A stretch of 64,000 bases of DNA, taken from contig NZ_CP128361.1 of assembly GCF_030345075.1 (NCBI RefSeq), positions 2,790,001 to 2,854,000 of the forward strand. The letters run 5' to 3'. How positions within the stretch are numbered: the first letter of the stretch is position 1; every line of letters starts with the position of its first letter. Source of the DNA: Solwaraspora sp. WMMA2065 (GTDB taxonomy: Bacteria; Actinomycetota; Actinomycetes; Mycobacteriales; Micromonosporaceae). The translations under genes were made by a program, and so were the position numbers. Below the pieces are notes generated by a model that made no database searches, had not been told where the DNA came from, and worked only from the letters and a program-made list of their open reading frames with translations. Shown in pieces: positions 57,605 through 64,000 of the stretch.

Positions 57605-60600
57605 TCAGGGTTCGCGGCGAAGGTCGACTGAGTAGGAAGGTCCGCTCAGCCGCATGGTGTCGCCTTGGCACACGTACGTGTTTGGGTCGAACTCGGTCAC
57701 CTGGTAGTCATCCTGTGATCTGATGACGGCGTCCACGATCAGCGTGGCTGATCCGTGTCCGGAAACTTCCGAATAAACGATTTTGCCGTTGCTGGTTCGA
57801 TATCGAAATGTGCTCTTACCCGTGATGACGAATTGCCACTTCAGGCCATCTCGTACGGCGGATCTCGGGCTACCGGCCCCGAAGTCGACTGTGCCGGTGC
57901 CGTCGGCCTTGAACTGCCGCACCACCCCGAAGTTGGTCCACGGGGTGGGATCGCCTTCGAAGTACTTGACGTGGTTGGTTTCGGTCCAGGTGCCGATGAG
58001 GCAGTTTTGGTCGCCTGCCGGGGTTGTCGGGACGGGAGCGTGGATGGGGGTGCGGCTGAGTCGCCGCATGTCGTTGGTGTGCGTGCTGGTGGTGTGCAGC
58101 CTCATCGTGTCGTCGGATAGGCAGGAGTAGTGCTCGGTGTCGGTGCCGGTGCCGGTGTCGGTGTCGGTGTGCAGCGAGCTGCGCTGCTGGACCGCGCCGG
58201 CGACACTGATAATGATCGTGCCGTCTCCGGCCGAGTGGGAGTAACTGATCATTCTGTCGCGAGTCTCGTACCAGAACGTCACCCGGCCGGTCCTGGTGAC
58301 TGTGACGGGTTTGCCGTGCAACGTCCCGGTCTCCGTTACGCCCATGCCGTAGTCGATGATTCCGGTGCCATTGTCGCGGAACTCGTAGACCCGACCCTTG
58401 CTACGCAGCCATACCCCGGTGCCATCGATGTGGCGGTAGGCGACGCGCGAGGTTTCCCTCCAGGTTCCGACCAGGCAGGAGTCGACTGACGCCAGCTTCG
58501 CCGTGACGCCGGGACGGTTGGGCTTGGAGTTGAGGACCTCGCCGAGCCAGGTCCTGGACAGGTCGGGGGCTTGCAGGATGGTCAGCGCGATGGTCACAGT
58601 CGCCAGGATCGCCACGCCGACAGCGGGGGCACCGGGGATGCGGTGATGTCGGCGGGTGGGGGTCGATGCCTCCTGCCCTGGATGATCGGCCTCATCGCTT
58701 CGTGGCTGAGCCAGCTCGGGTGGAGCGCCGCCAGTGCGTGTCGGGTGCTGGTCGGCGGTGTCCTCGCGCGGGGCGGGCACCCGTGCCGGGCCTCCATCTG
58801 GTCCGGTGGCGTGATGCTCGGGCTGCCGTCGCGGCCTCGCCCGCCACAGCAAGCGGATTCTGGCGATAGCGGTCGCGACCATGATGGCTGGGATGGCCAG
58901 CACCGCGCCTTCGACGATGGTCAGGTGGAACCGGTACGCCTCCAACGAAACGTCGGATGGCAGTGGAGAGGCACAGCTGAGAACGAACCGGTCGGCCGAG
59001 CCGGCCAGGTTGATGCAGCGGGCGACCGGAAGCGCGACTGCGTCGGCCGCCAGAGTGGCCAGCACACCGGCCAGGCACAGCGTGAACGGCACCAGCAACG
59101 CCCAGTGCCGGCGGGCCCGGACGGTGACCACACCGACGGCGCAGGCGACGCCCATGCTGGCCACGGTGTGGTAGGCGAGCAGGAAGATGCCGACGCTGTA
59201 GCCGACGCTGTCGCTGACCTCGTCGGGCAGCAGGACGCCCGTGGCCACGGCGATCGAGAGGCAGACTAGTGCAACGGCGGCGGCGACGACCAGGGAGGTG
59301 ATGACGGCGGGCCGCAGCCTGACCGGTGGGTGTGGCCGGACACCGGCGCCGTGCCCGCTATGGCGGCTGAGTAGCCACGGCACCAGCCACAGCAGCGTCA
59401 ACCCCGGCAGCACCAGCGGGGTCTTCGCTATGTAGTGCAGTGGGCCGGACTGAATGTCGGACCAGCGGATGAGTAGGTTGTACCAGCCGACGTCCGCAAT
59501 AGGAGCGTCATATAGCCCCACATCGAGCAATGCGTCATTGTCGCGGAAGGCGACCCACAGCGCCGTCCATGGGGCTGCGGCGAGGGTCGCCGTGCTGATC
59601 AGCAGCGGTGCCGACCATCGCCGAGCGGCGGTGGTGCCCACGCCGATGGTGTGCATCGCGGCGGCCATCCACCCTGCGACCGCGAGGGCGCCGACGAGCA
59701 GAAGTAGGACGGCGCCCAGGTAGCGCCACTGCAGCAGGCTGAACCGGTTGGACGAAATGAGGGTTGTCTGCTCGCCGAGCAGGAACCCGGCGGTCAGCGC
59801 CATGGCGGGCGACGCGATGTGCCACCAGCGTGGCCGCCCGGTGCCGCCCGACCCGGACACGCCGCGGCTGGTGCGTAGCCGCGCGGCGACGGTGGCTCGC
59901 CATACCGCCACACCGAGTGGCCCCACGACAGCCGGCACGCAGATCAGCCCGGCGAGCGTCGCGCTCAACACCGGGTACTCGGGGAACGCGGTCGGCACCA
60001 GGACCTGAAGATTCACCGCGATCACGGCGGCGGCGAATCCGGCGGTGGCGGTCTCCCACAGCCGCGGCCGTACCCGCATCGTGTCCGGGTCGTTGACGGC
60101 CTTTACCCGGTCGGTCGGGTGCGGGTGACGGGACAACATGCCACGCAGCAGCGGCCACTGCTGAGTCTCGATCACGTTGCGGAGCGCGTTGACGGGGCCA
60201 CCGCAGGCGACCACACGCATGTCCGCGTAGGTCTCCCGCGCCCGCAGCACGGCGTTTCGGCTGAGCAGCACAAACACGGTCAGCGCGAGCAGCACAGCCA
60301 ACTTGCCGATCGTCCCCGCTGAGGGTCCCTGCCAGTCCAGCGGGGTGGACAGGATGCCCGGATGTACGGTGAGCACCAGCAGGGGCAGCGCCGCCACCGC
60401 GACGTAGGACCACCATATCGTCACTGTCAGGTAGGTCTTGTTCACGTCGCGGTGGTACAGGTGGCCCAGCTCGTGCAGCACGACCGCGTCGAAGCGTTCC
60501 CTGTCCCTACCATTACCGTGCAGATCGAGCAGCCCGGCATCGAGCCGTACGTAGTAGCGGCCGAGCCGGCCGAAGGCTTGGCCGTTGACGTCCTTACCCG

Positions 60601-61129
60601 CGCCCAGCATGAAGGTGGGCGGAGAGGACAGACCAGCCTGTTCGCTGAGCTCGACGAGGTCGCCATGCACCTGCCGGTACGGCCCGTCCGGCGCAAGCTT
60701 GCGCAGGCCGCGAAGGCGAATCAGAAACCACGGGTAGGTCCAGTACATGAGCACCGCCACGGCGAACAGCAGCATGTTGCCGTAGACGGCCCACAAGATC
60801 TCGTCGCGCCACTCCGGCGCCACGCACAGGCTGGAGCGGTGCAGCGCGTCGGTGTACCAGGTGACCTCGTTGCCGTTGAGGCTGTCGGGGTCACGCGCGA
60901 GGATCGGCTCGGCCGCCTTGCAGAGGATCACTGACGCCCAAAGCTGCTGGCCTTTGGTCGGCACCGACGTGTAGATGCTGGTGTAGATGAGGCCGGCCGT
61001 CGCCAGTACGGCCAGAACCAGCAGGGCGAACAGCGTCGTGGTCGCCGCGGGCACCCGATACAGGTTGGCCGCCCGCGACTGCCCGGGTTCCCCCGGCGCG
61101 GCCTGGGCGTCCGCCTCGGTGCTGGCCAT
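57605..61129 (-). CDS. Giant multi-pass M48 metalloprotease with two C-terminal lipocalin-like domains
   Basis: The product is 1174 residues. Two helices flank an outside loop, then the cytoplasmic catalytic part has the zinc motif HELGH (residues 219-223, in VVLHELGHLYHRDVN) and RARETYADMRVV supplying the third Glu. About 12 further membrane helices follow (about 235-790), then a hydrophilic linker and a last helix. Two tandem domains, about 885-1020 (CLVGTWRETS...YSCLSDDTMRL) and about 1043-1163 (CLIGTWTETN...YVCQGDTMRL), resemble beta-barrel ligand domains seen at the ends of some actinobacterial kinases. ATG 61129 overlaps the upstream stop. Confidence 0.85.
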   Translation of the reverse strand: MASTEADAQAAPGEPGQSRAANLYRVPAATTTLFALLVLAVLATAGLIYTSIYTSVPTKGQQLWASVILCKAAEPILARDPDSLNGNEVTWYTDALHRSSLCVAPEWRDEILWAVYGNMLLFAVAVLMYWTYPWFLIRLRGLRKLAPDGPYRQVHGDLVELSEQAGLSSPPTFMLGAGKDVNGQAFGRLGRYYVRLDAGLLDLHGNGRDRERFDAVVLHELGHLYHRDVNKTYLTVTIWWSYVAVAALPLLVLTVHPGILSTPLDWQGPSAGTIGKLAVLLALTVFVLLSRNAVLRARETYADMRVVACGGPVNALRNVIETQQWPLLRGMLSRHPHPTDRVKAVNDPDTMRVRPRLWETATAGFAAAVIAVNLQVLVPTAFPEYPVLSATLAGLICVPAVVGPLGVAVWRATVAARLRTSRGVSGSGGTGRPRWWHIASPAMALTAGFLLGEQTTLISSNRFSLLQWRYLGAVLLLLVGALAVAGWMAAAMHTIGVGTTAARRWSAPLLISTATLAAAPWTALWVAFRDNDALLDVGLYDAPIADVGWYNLLIRWSDIQSGPLHYIAKTPLVLPGLTLLWLVPWLLSRHSGHGAGVRPHPPVRLRPAVITSLVVAAAVALVCLSIAVATGVLLPDEVSDSVGYSVGIFLLAYHTVASMGVACAVGVVTVRARRHWALLVPFTLCLAGVLATLAADAVALPVARCINLAGSADRFVLSCASPLPSDVSLEAYRFHLTIVEGAVLAIPAIMVATAIARIRLLWRARPRRQPEHHATGPDGGPARVPAPREDTADQHPTRTGGAPPELAQPRSDEADHPGQEASTPTRRHHRIPGAPAVGVAILATVTIALTILQAPDLSRTWLGEVLNSKPNRPGVTAKLASVDSCLVGTWRETSRVAYRHIDGTGVWLRSKGRVYEFRDNGTGIIDYGMGVTETGTLHGKPVTVTRTGRVTFWYETRDRMISYSHSAGDGTIIISVAGAVQQRSSLHTDTDTGTGTDTEHYSCLSDDTMRLHTTSTHTNDMRRLSRTPIHAPVPTTPAGDQNCLIGTWTETNHVKYFEGDPTPWTNFGVVRQFKADGTGTVDFGAGSPRSAVRDGLKWQFVITGKSTFRYRTSNGKIVYSEVSGHGSATLIVDAVIRSQDDYQVTEFDPNTYVCQGDTMRLSGPSYSVDLRREP
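58136..58172 (-). repeat. Short GGTGTC/GGTGCC repeat in the M48 gene
   Basis: A hexanucleotide-like run (GGTGTCGGTGCCGGTGCC and so on) encodes DTDTGTGTDTE in the first lipocalin-like domain. Slippage here would change loop length in multiples of two residues. Confidence 0.5.
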
Positions 61130-61725
61130 CACGAATCGTCGCGCAACGTCTCTATCAGAGCCTCGGCGATCCGCGTGGCGGTGGTGCCCTCGACACCGGC
61201 ATCCCGTGCGACGTCGCCGACGATCCTGCGGATTTCGGCGCAGTCCCGCTCCGAGATCCGGCCGCCGTCCTGGTGCCCGACCCGAATCAGGTGTTCGACC
61301 GCCATGCTCGCTGCGGTGAGCACCACCGGGGTCATCCGGGTACCTGCGCCGGCGCGCCGATCACCAAACGCCAGGTGGCCAGCACCGGCGAACCGCCGCC
61401 GCGATCTGGCGAAGAAGGCATCGCTGACCACGTCAAACGCCAACAACTCCGGCAGCGCGACCAGCGCCACCACGCCCCTGGCGGCTTCCCTGGCCGCCGC
61501 GACCACCCTCGCATCCGCTACCCTACGTGGCCTGACCATGACGACGCGCCGGCGCGGCCGGCCACCGAACGCTGCCCGGAACGCCGGTGTCTGCCGGGCC
61601 ACGGTAGCCGCCACCTGCCGAAGCCACGACCCGTCCAGCCGCACGCCGACGCCCGCCGCCTGGTACGCCGGCGTCCGCCGGCCCACCGTCGCCCACACCT
61701 GGGCCCACCAGGAATCACCGGACAT
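61129..61725 (-). CDS. Unknown protein coupled to the M48 protease
   Basis: The product is 198 residues; ATG 61725 lies inside the end of the previous gene (11-bp overlap), and the stop overlaps the protease start (TGATG). It begins MSGDSWWAQVWATVGRRTP and has two imperfect internal repeats (WAQVWATVGRRTPAYQAA and LRQVAATVARQTPAFRAA, about residues 7-24 and 37-54). An Arg-rich stretch, one hydrophobic helix and a C-terminal helical part with ATRIAEALIETLRDD follow. No family recognised. Confidence 0.75.
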   Translation of the reverse strand: MSGDSWWAQVWATVGRRTPAYQAAGVGVRLDGSWLRQVAATVARQTPAFRAAFGGRPRRRVVMVRPRRVADARVVAAAREAARGVVALVALPELLAFDVVSDAFFARSRRRFAGAGHLAFGDRRAGAGTRMTPVVLTAASMAVEHLIRVGHQDGGRISERDCAEIRRIVGDVARDAGVEGTTATRIAEALIETLRDDS

Positions 61726-62104
61726 CGGCCGCTCCCGCCATGTCATCGGGACGGTCGTCCACTCCGGCCGCAGAAACCGCGGCCGGCGTTTCGACTCGAC
61801 GTCCGATGACGGCCACCAGCCGTTCCAAGGCCAGAGGCCCCGCCACCCCAAGCCCGAACGCCGCCAACTCACCGCCAAGCTGGCCGGCAGCGGCGGCGGC
61901 CGTGCCGCCGCCTGCGGCGACCCGCACCACCGAGGCGAACGCCCAGATACCGAAGGCGTTCCAACGCACCCGAAGCGACGCCTGGGAGTCTTTGGGGTCG
62001 ATCCATGGCCAGCGGCCGGTCGCCCGGACGACCGCGACGGCGTCGTACGCCTCCACGACAGCGCCACCAACTGCGCCCCACACCAAGCCATGCCACACAA
62101 GCAT
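61715..62104 (-). CDS. Small membrane protein heading the protease cassette
   Basis: The product is 129 residues from ATG 62104, preceded by AAAGG. It begins MLVWHGLVWGAVGGAVVEAYDAV, has a short loop with RWPWIDPKDSQASLRVRWNAFGIWAF (split, about residues 31-56), then Gly/Ala-rich hydrophobic segments (about 56-100) and a charged tail. It resembles small holin-like or 2TM-type accessory membrane proteins without a clear match. Its stop lies 11 bp inside the following gene, so translation is coupled. Confidence 0.75.
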   Translation of the reverse strand: MLVWHGLVWGAVGGAVVEAYDAVAVVRATGRWPWIDPKDSQASLRVRWNAFGIWAFASVVRVAAGGGTAAAAAGQLGGELAAFGLGVAGPLALERLVAVIGRRVETPAAVSAAGVDDRPDDMAGAADVR

Positions 62105-62665
62105 CGACCTTTATCAACCTTTCTGGTCCGCCTCATGGCCGCACTGTCCACCATCTCCGGCCGGAACCACCTGGACTCACCCAGACGCGTTCAACGACAC
62201 ACGAGAACCACCGAAGGGCATCCGCTGAACCGGCCCCAACCGGCCCTTATCCGACTTCATACCCGGGCCGAGCATCACAACCCAACCGCAGGACAGCACG
62301 CATCCACAGTGACGTGTCACGGGATCACCAACATCGGCCAACTCGACAAAAGGACCGCACCGCGTCCCGCCCAGACACGCCCAATGCGTCTTCATCCGCC
62401 CGCACTCCACTCACCAGACACGTTGACAAGTTGTCGCAACGAGCAACGGCGTACGGTGTAGTTTTGACCTGATCAGGCATCACAAGCAAGGAACGAGTCG
62501 GCTGGCCGACAACGGGGGTCTGTCGTCCGAACGTGGATCTCTTCTTCGTTGAAAGTCATTCAAAGCTCGGGTGCGACGGCTCTGAAGATCTCCCTCAACC
62601 CCGCTCACCGTGACATCCATGGGCGTCGACCAATTTCTGAATGGCCCTCCCGCAGTGGGAAACCC
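62105..62665 (-). promoter_or_regulatory. 561-bp gap upstream of the protease cassette
   Basis: No gene is evident. The AT-richest part (62405-62480) contains GACAA-G-TTGTC (62425-62435) inside TTGACAAGTTGTCGCAA and is a likely promoter/operator region of the cassette. 62530-62640 has a second AT-rich patch before the YcgQ-like gene's end. Confidence 0.4.
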
Positions 62666-63445
62666 CTACTCGTACTGCTGCCTGGGGGCGTCGATCTGCT
62701 GCCACGACTCGACCGCCAGGTAGGGGATGCTGGCCCCGTTCACCGGGTCGGTGCCGATCCGGTCGCTGTACCGGCCGACCACCTCGATCCAGGTGTCCGC
62801 CGGCAGCCCGGTCGGGACGCTCCCGTCCATCCCGACCTTGATCGGCCGGCCGTCGGCGGCGCAGCAGGAGAGCACGATCCGGGCCAGCATCGGCTCACCG
62901 TCCGGACCGTCGGTGACGAAGCCGGTGAGTCGTACGTTGCGCCCGTCCAGCGACCGACCCTCGTCGAAGATCGCCCGGGAGGCGTAGTCGAGCACGCTGA
63001 TCTCGGCCGGATCGCCGTCCGGCAACGGCGGATAGTCCGACGATGCCTGCTCGCTGCTCAACGCGGTGCCGGCCTGCGCGACGGCGTACGAACCCAGCGC
63101 CGGCGGGGCGACCAGCAGCAGCCCGAGCACCGGCAGGATCAGCAGCCAGCCCACCCTCGGCTCGTGATGGGCGTGGCCGTGGCCGTCGTCGGCGGCGTCG
63201 CCGTGCCCGTCGTCGGTGGCGTGGCCGTGCCCGGCATGTACGCCGACGGCAGGGGCCGGTGTCGACCGACGCCGCAGGTCGTGCCAGAGCGTCATGACCG
63301 CTGCGGCGATCAGCAGCAGGCCGGCGACGATCAGGAACGGCTGCAGCGCCTCCTTGACGTACCGCAGGTACATGTCGGTGACGCTGGCCCGGACCACCGC
63401 GCCACCGAGCAGCAGCAGCACCACACCTTGAGCCTGTTTGTTCAC
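62666..63445 (-). CDS. TIGR03943/YcgQ-like (UPF0703, DUF1980) protein with His-rich loop
   Basis: The product is 259 residues from GTG 63445, overlapping the permease stop by 4 bp. Two membrane helices (about residues 5-20 and 32-50) are followed by a His/Asp-rich linker (HAGHGHATDDGHGDAADDGHGHAHHE, about 69-94), a third helix, and an outside domain with VRLTGFVTDG, ARIVLSCCAADGRPI (the CCxAD signature) and WIEVVGRYS. It is always paired with a UPF0718 permease in my recollection. The His-rich loop suggests a metal role. Confidence 0.88.
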   Translation of the reverse strand: MNKQAQGVVLLLLGGAVVRASVTDMYLRYVKEALQPFLIVAGLLLIAAAVMTLWHDLRRRSTPAPAVGVHAGHGHATDDGHGDAADDGHGHAHHEPRVGWLLILPVLGLLLVAPPALGSYAVAQAGTALSSEQASSDYPPLPDGDPAEISVLDYASRAIFDEGRSLDGRNVRLTGFVTDGPDGEPMLARIVLSCCAADGRPIKVGMDGSVPTGLPADTWIEVVGRYSDRIGTDPVNGASIPYLAVESWQQIDAPRQQYE

Positions 63446-64000
63446 AGCAGCACCGTCCCCACCGCGACCGCCACCACGATGGCGATCAGGAATGTCGCCG
63501 GAGCGAACCGGTACGCGAATCTGCGCCCGAACGTGCCGGCCTGCATCGAGACAAGTTTCAGGTCGACCATCGGGCCGACGACCAGGAAGACCAGCCGTGA
63601 CGTGAGCGAGAACTGCGACAACGAGGCCGCGACGAAGGCGTCCGCCTCGGAGCAGATCGACAACAGCACGGCGAGTGCGGCGAGCGCCAGGATGGACAGC
63701 ACCGGATTGTCGGCGAGGGTCTGCAACCAGCGCTCCGGCACCAGCACGTTGATACTGGCGGCGGCCATCGCGCCGATCACCAGGAAACCGCCGGCGTGCA
63801 TGATGTCGTGCCGGACCGCCGCCCAGAACGCCCGCGCCCGGGACAGGTCGTCCAGGTCGGGGCGGTGCGGCAGGCGGATCCAGTCGGTGCGACCCAGCCG
63901 CAGCCACAGCCAGCCCATCACGACCGCGACGAGCAGGCTGGCGACACCCCGGCCGACGACCATCTCGGGGTTGTTCGGGAAGGCGACCGCCGTGGCCACC
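63442..64000 (-). CDS. UPF0718/YcgR-like permease, C-terminal part (5' end outside window)
   Basis: The frame stays open to the window edge, so the 5' end is missing: about 186 residues are visible, whereas the family is roughly 300-350. The visible part has four to five membrane helices with DIMHAGGFLVIGAMAAASINVLVP, LSICSEADAFVAASLSQFSLTSRLVFLVVGPMVDLKL (split, about residues 113-150). This matches DUF318 permeases. CSEADAF is a conserved motif of the family. It forms an operon with the YcgQ-like gene. Confidence 0.9.
   Translation of the reverse strand, partial: VATAVAFPNNPEMVVGRGVASLLVAVVMGWLWLRLGRTDWIRLPHRPDLDDLSRARAFWAAVRHDIMHAGGFLVIGAMAAASINVLVPERWLQTLADNPVLSILALAALAVLLSICSEADAFVAASLSQFSLTSRLVFLVVGPMVDLKLVSMQAGTFGRRFAYRFAPATFLIAIVVAVAVGTVLL

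Noticed and set aside
61726-62154. N-terminal extension of the 198-residue cassette protein to 341 residues
   Set aside because: The extension is Arg/Trp/Pro-rich and overlaps the coupled 129-residue gene in another frame; ATG 61725 fits coupling.
61175-62461. 428-residue plus-strand open frame
   Set aside because: It has a Thr/Pro/Arg-rich shadow composition, no ribosome site and lies antisense to the protease cassette.
1-64000. tRNA or rRNA genes
   Set aside because: I looked in the larger gaps and saw no cloverleaf or rRNA-like sequence; a tRNAscan run would be decisive.

Overview
The window is a 64 kb stretch of a very GC-rich actinomycete chromosome. Gene content, codon bias and start-codon use (many GTG, a few TTG) point to the Micromonosporaceae (Micromonospora-like). 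The core block dnaG, dgt, ppdK, dusB, glyS, znuACB and zur supports a chromosomal rather than plasmid origin. No rRNA, tRNA or CRISPR array was recognised.

Layout. (1) 1-6.4 kb is an accessory region. It holds the end of a glycosidase-like gene, a broken AbiEi-type gene, and a module made of an XRE-type regulator with a beta-rich C-terminal domain diverging from a 63-residue protein. A nitroreductase-like/SDR/TetR group follows, then a second, decayed copy of the regulator with a GntR/UTRA regulator and a paralogue of the 63-residue protein. (2) 6.4-21.4 kb is a minus-strand run of 13 genes. Its promoter-proximal part is an ebo-like gene set (inositol-phosphate-synthase-like, UbiA/EboC, sugar isomerase, EboA, EboB/TatD, EboE, phosphodiesterase) followed by a polyprenyl synthase. 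Its distal part is exopolysaccharide machinery (GT4, O-antigen ligase, chain-length protein, flippase, sulfotransferase). (3) 21.7-33.1 kb is a sugar uptake and oxidation locus: a secreted ThuA/sugar-dehydrogenase/PKD protein, a Gfo/Idh dehydrogenase, a ribose-type ABC importer, a ROK regulator and a Tat-exported TIM-barrel isomerase. (4) 33.5-38.5 kb carries an ABC-2 exporter with an embedded GNAT gene and a second, stand-alone ROK regulator. (5) 38.5-51.9 kb is housekeeping: dnaG, dgt, a VOC protein, a roadblock protein, ppdK, dusB, glyS and small proteins. (6) 52-55.6 kb is a zinc uptake and sensing cluster: znuA, znuC, znuB, an ArsR-type sensor and a Zur-type Fur protein, with a candidate Zur box. 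(7) 55.6-62.1 kb has two membrane proteins, a broken IS5-type transposase and an overlapping three-gene cassette ending in a giant M48 membrane metalloprotease. (8) 62.6-64 kb has a YcgQ/YcgR-like pair, the second gene running off the window.

How parts work together. The ebo-like set could make and export a prenylated cyclitol or other lipid-linked product, and its continuity with Wzx/Wzy/Wzz-type genes suggests that cell-surface chemistry is one transcriptional programme. The sugar locus pairs an importer with extracytoplasmic and cytoplasmic oxidoreductases under ROK control. The zinc cluster pairs the importer with two different metal sensors. The best candidates for undescribed systems are the duplicated regulator/63-residue module (1.5-6.4 kb), the ebo variant in which an inositol-phosphate-synthase homologue replaces EboD, and the M48 protease cassette.
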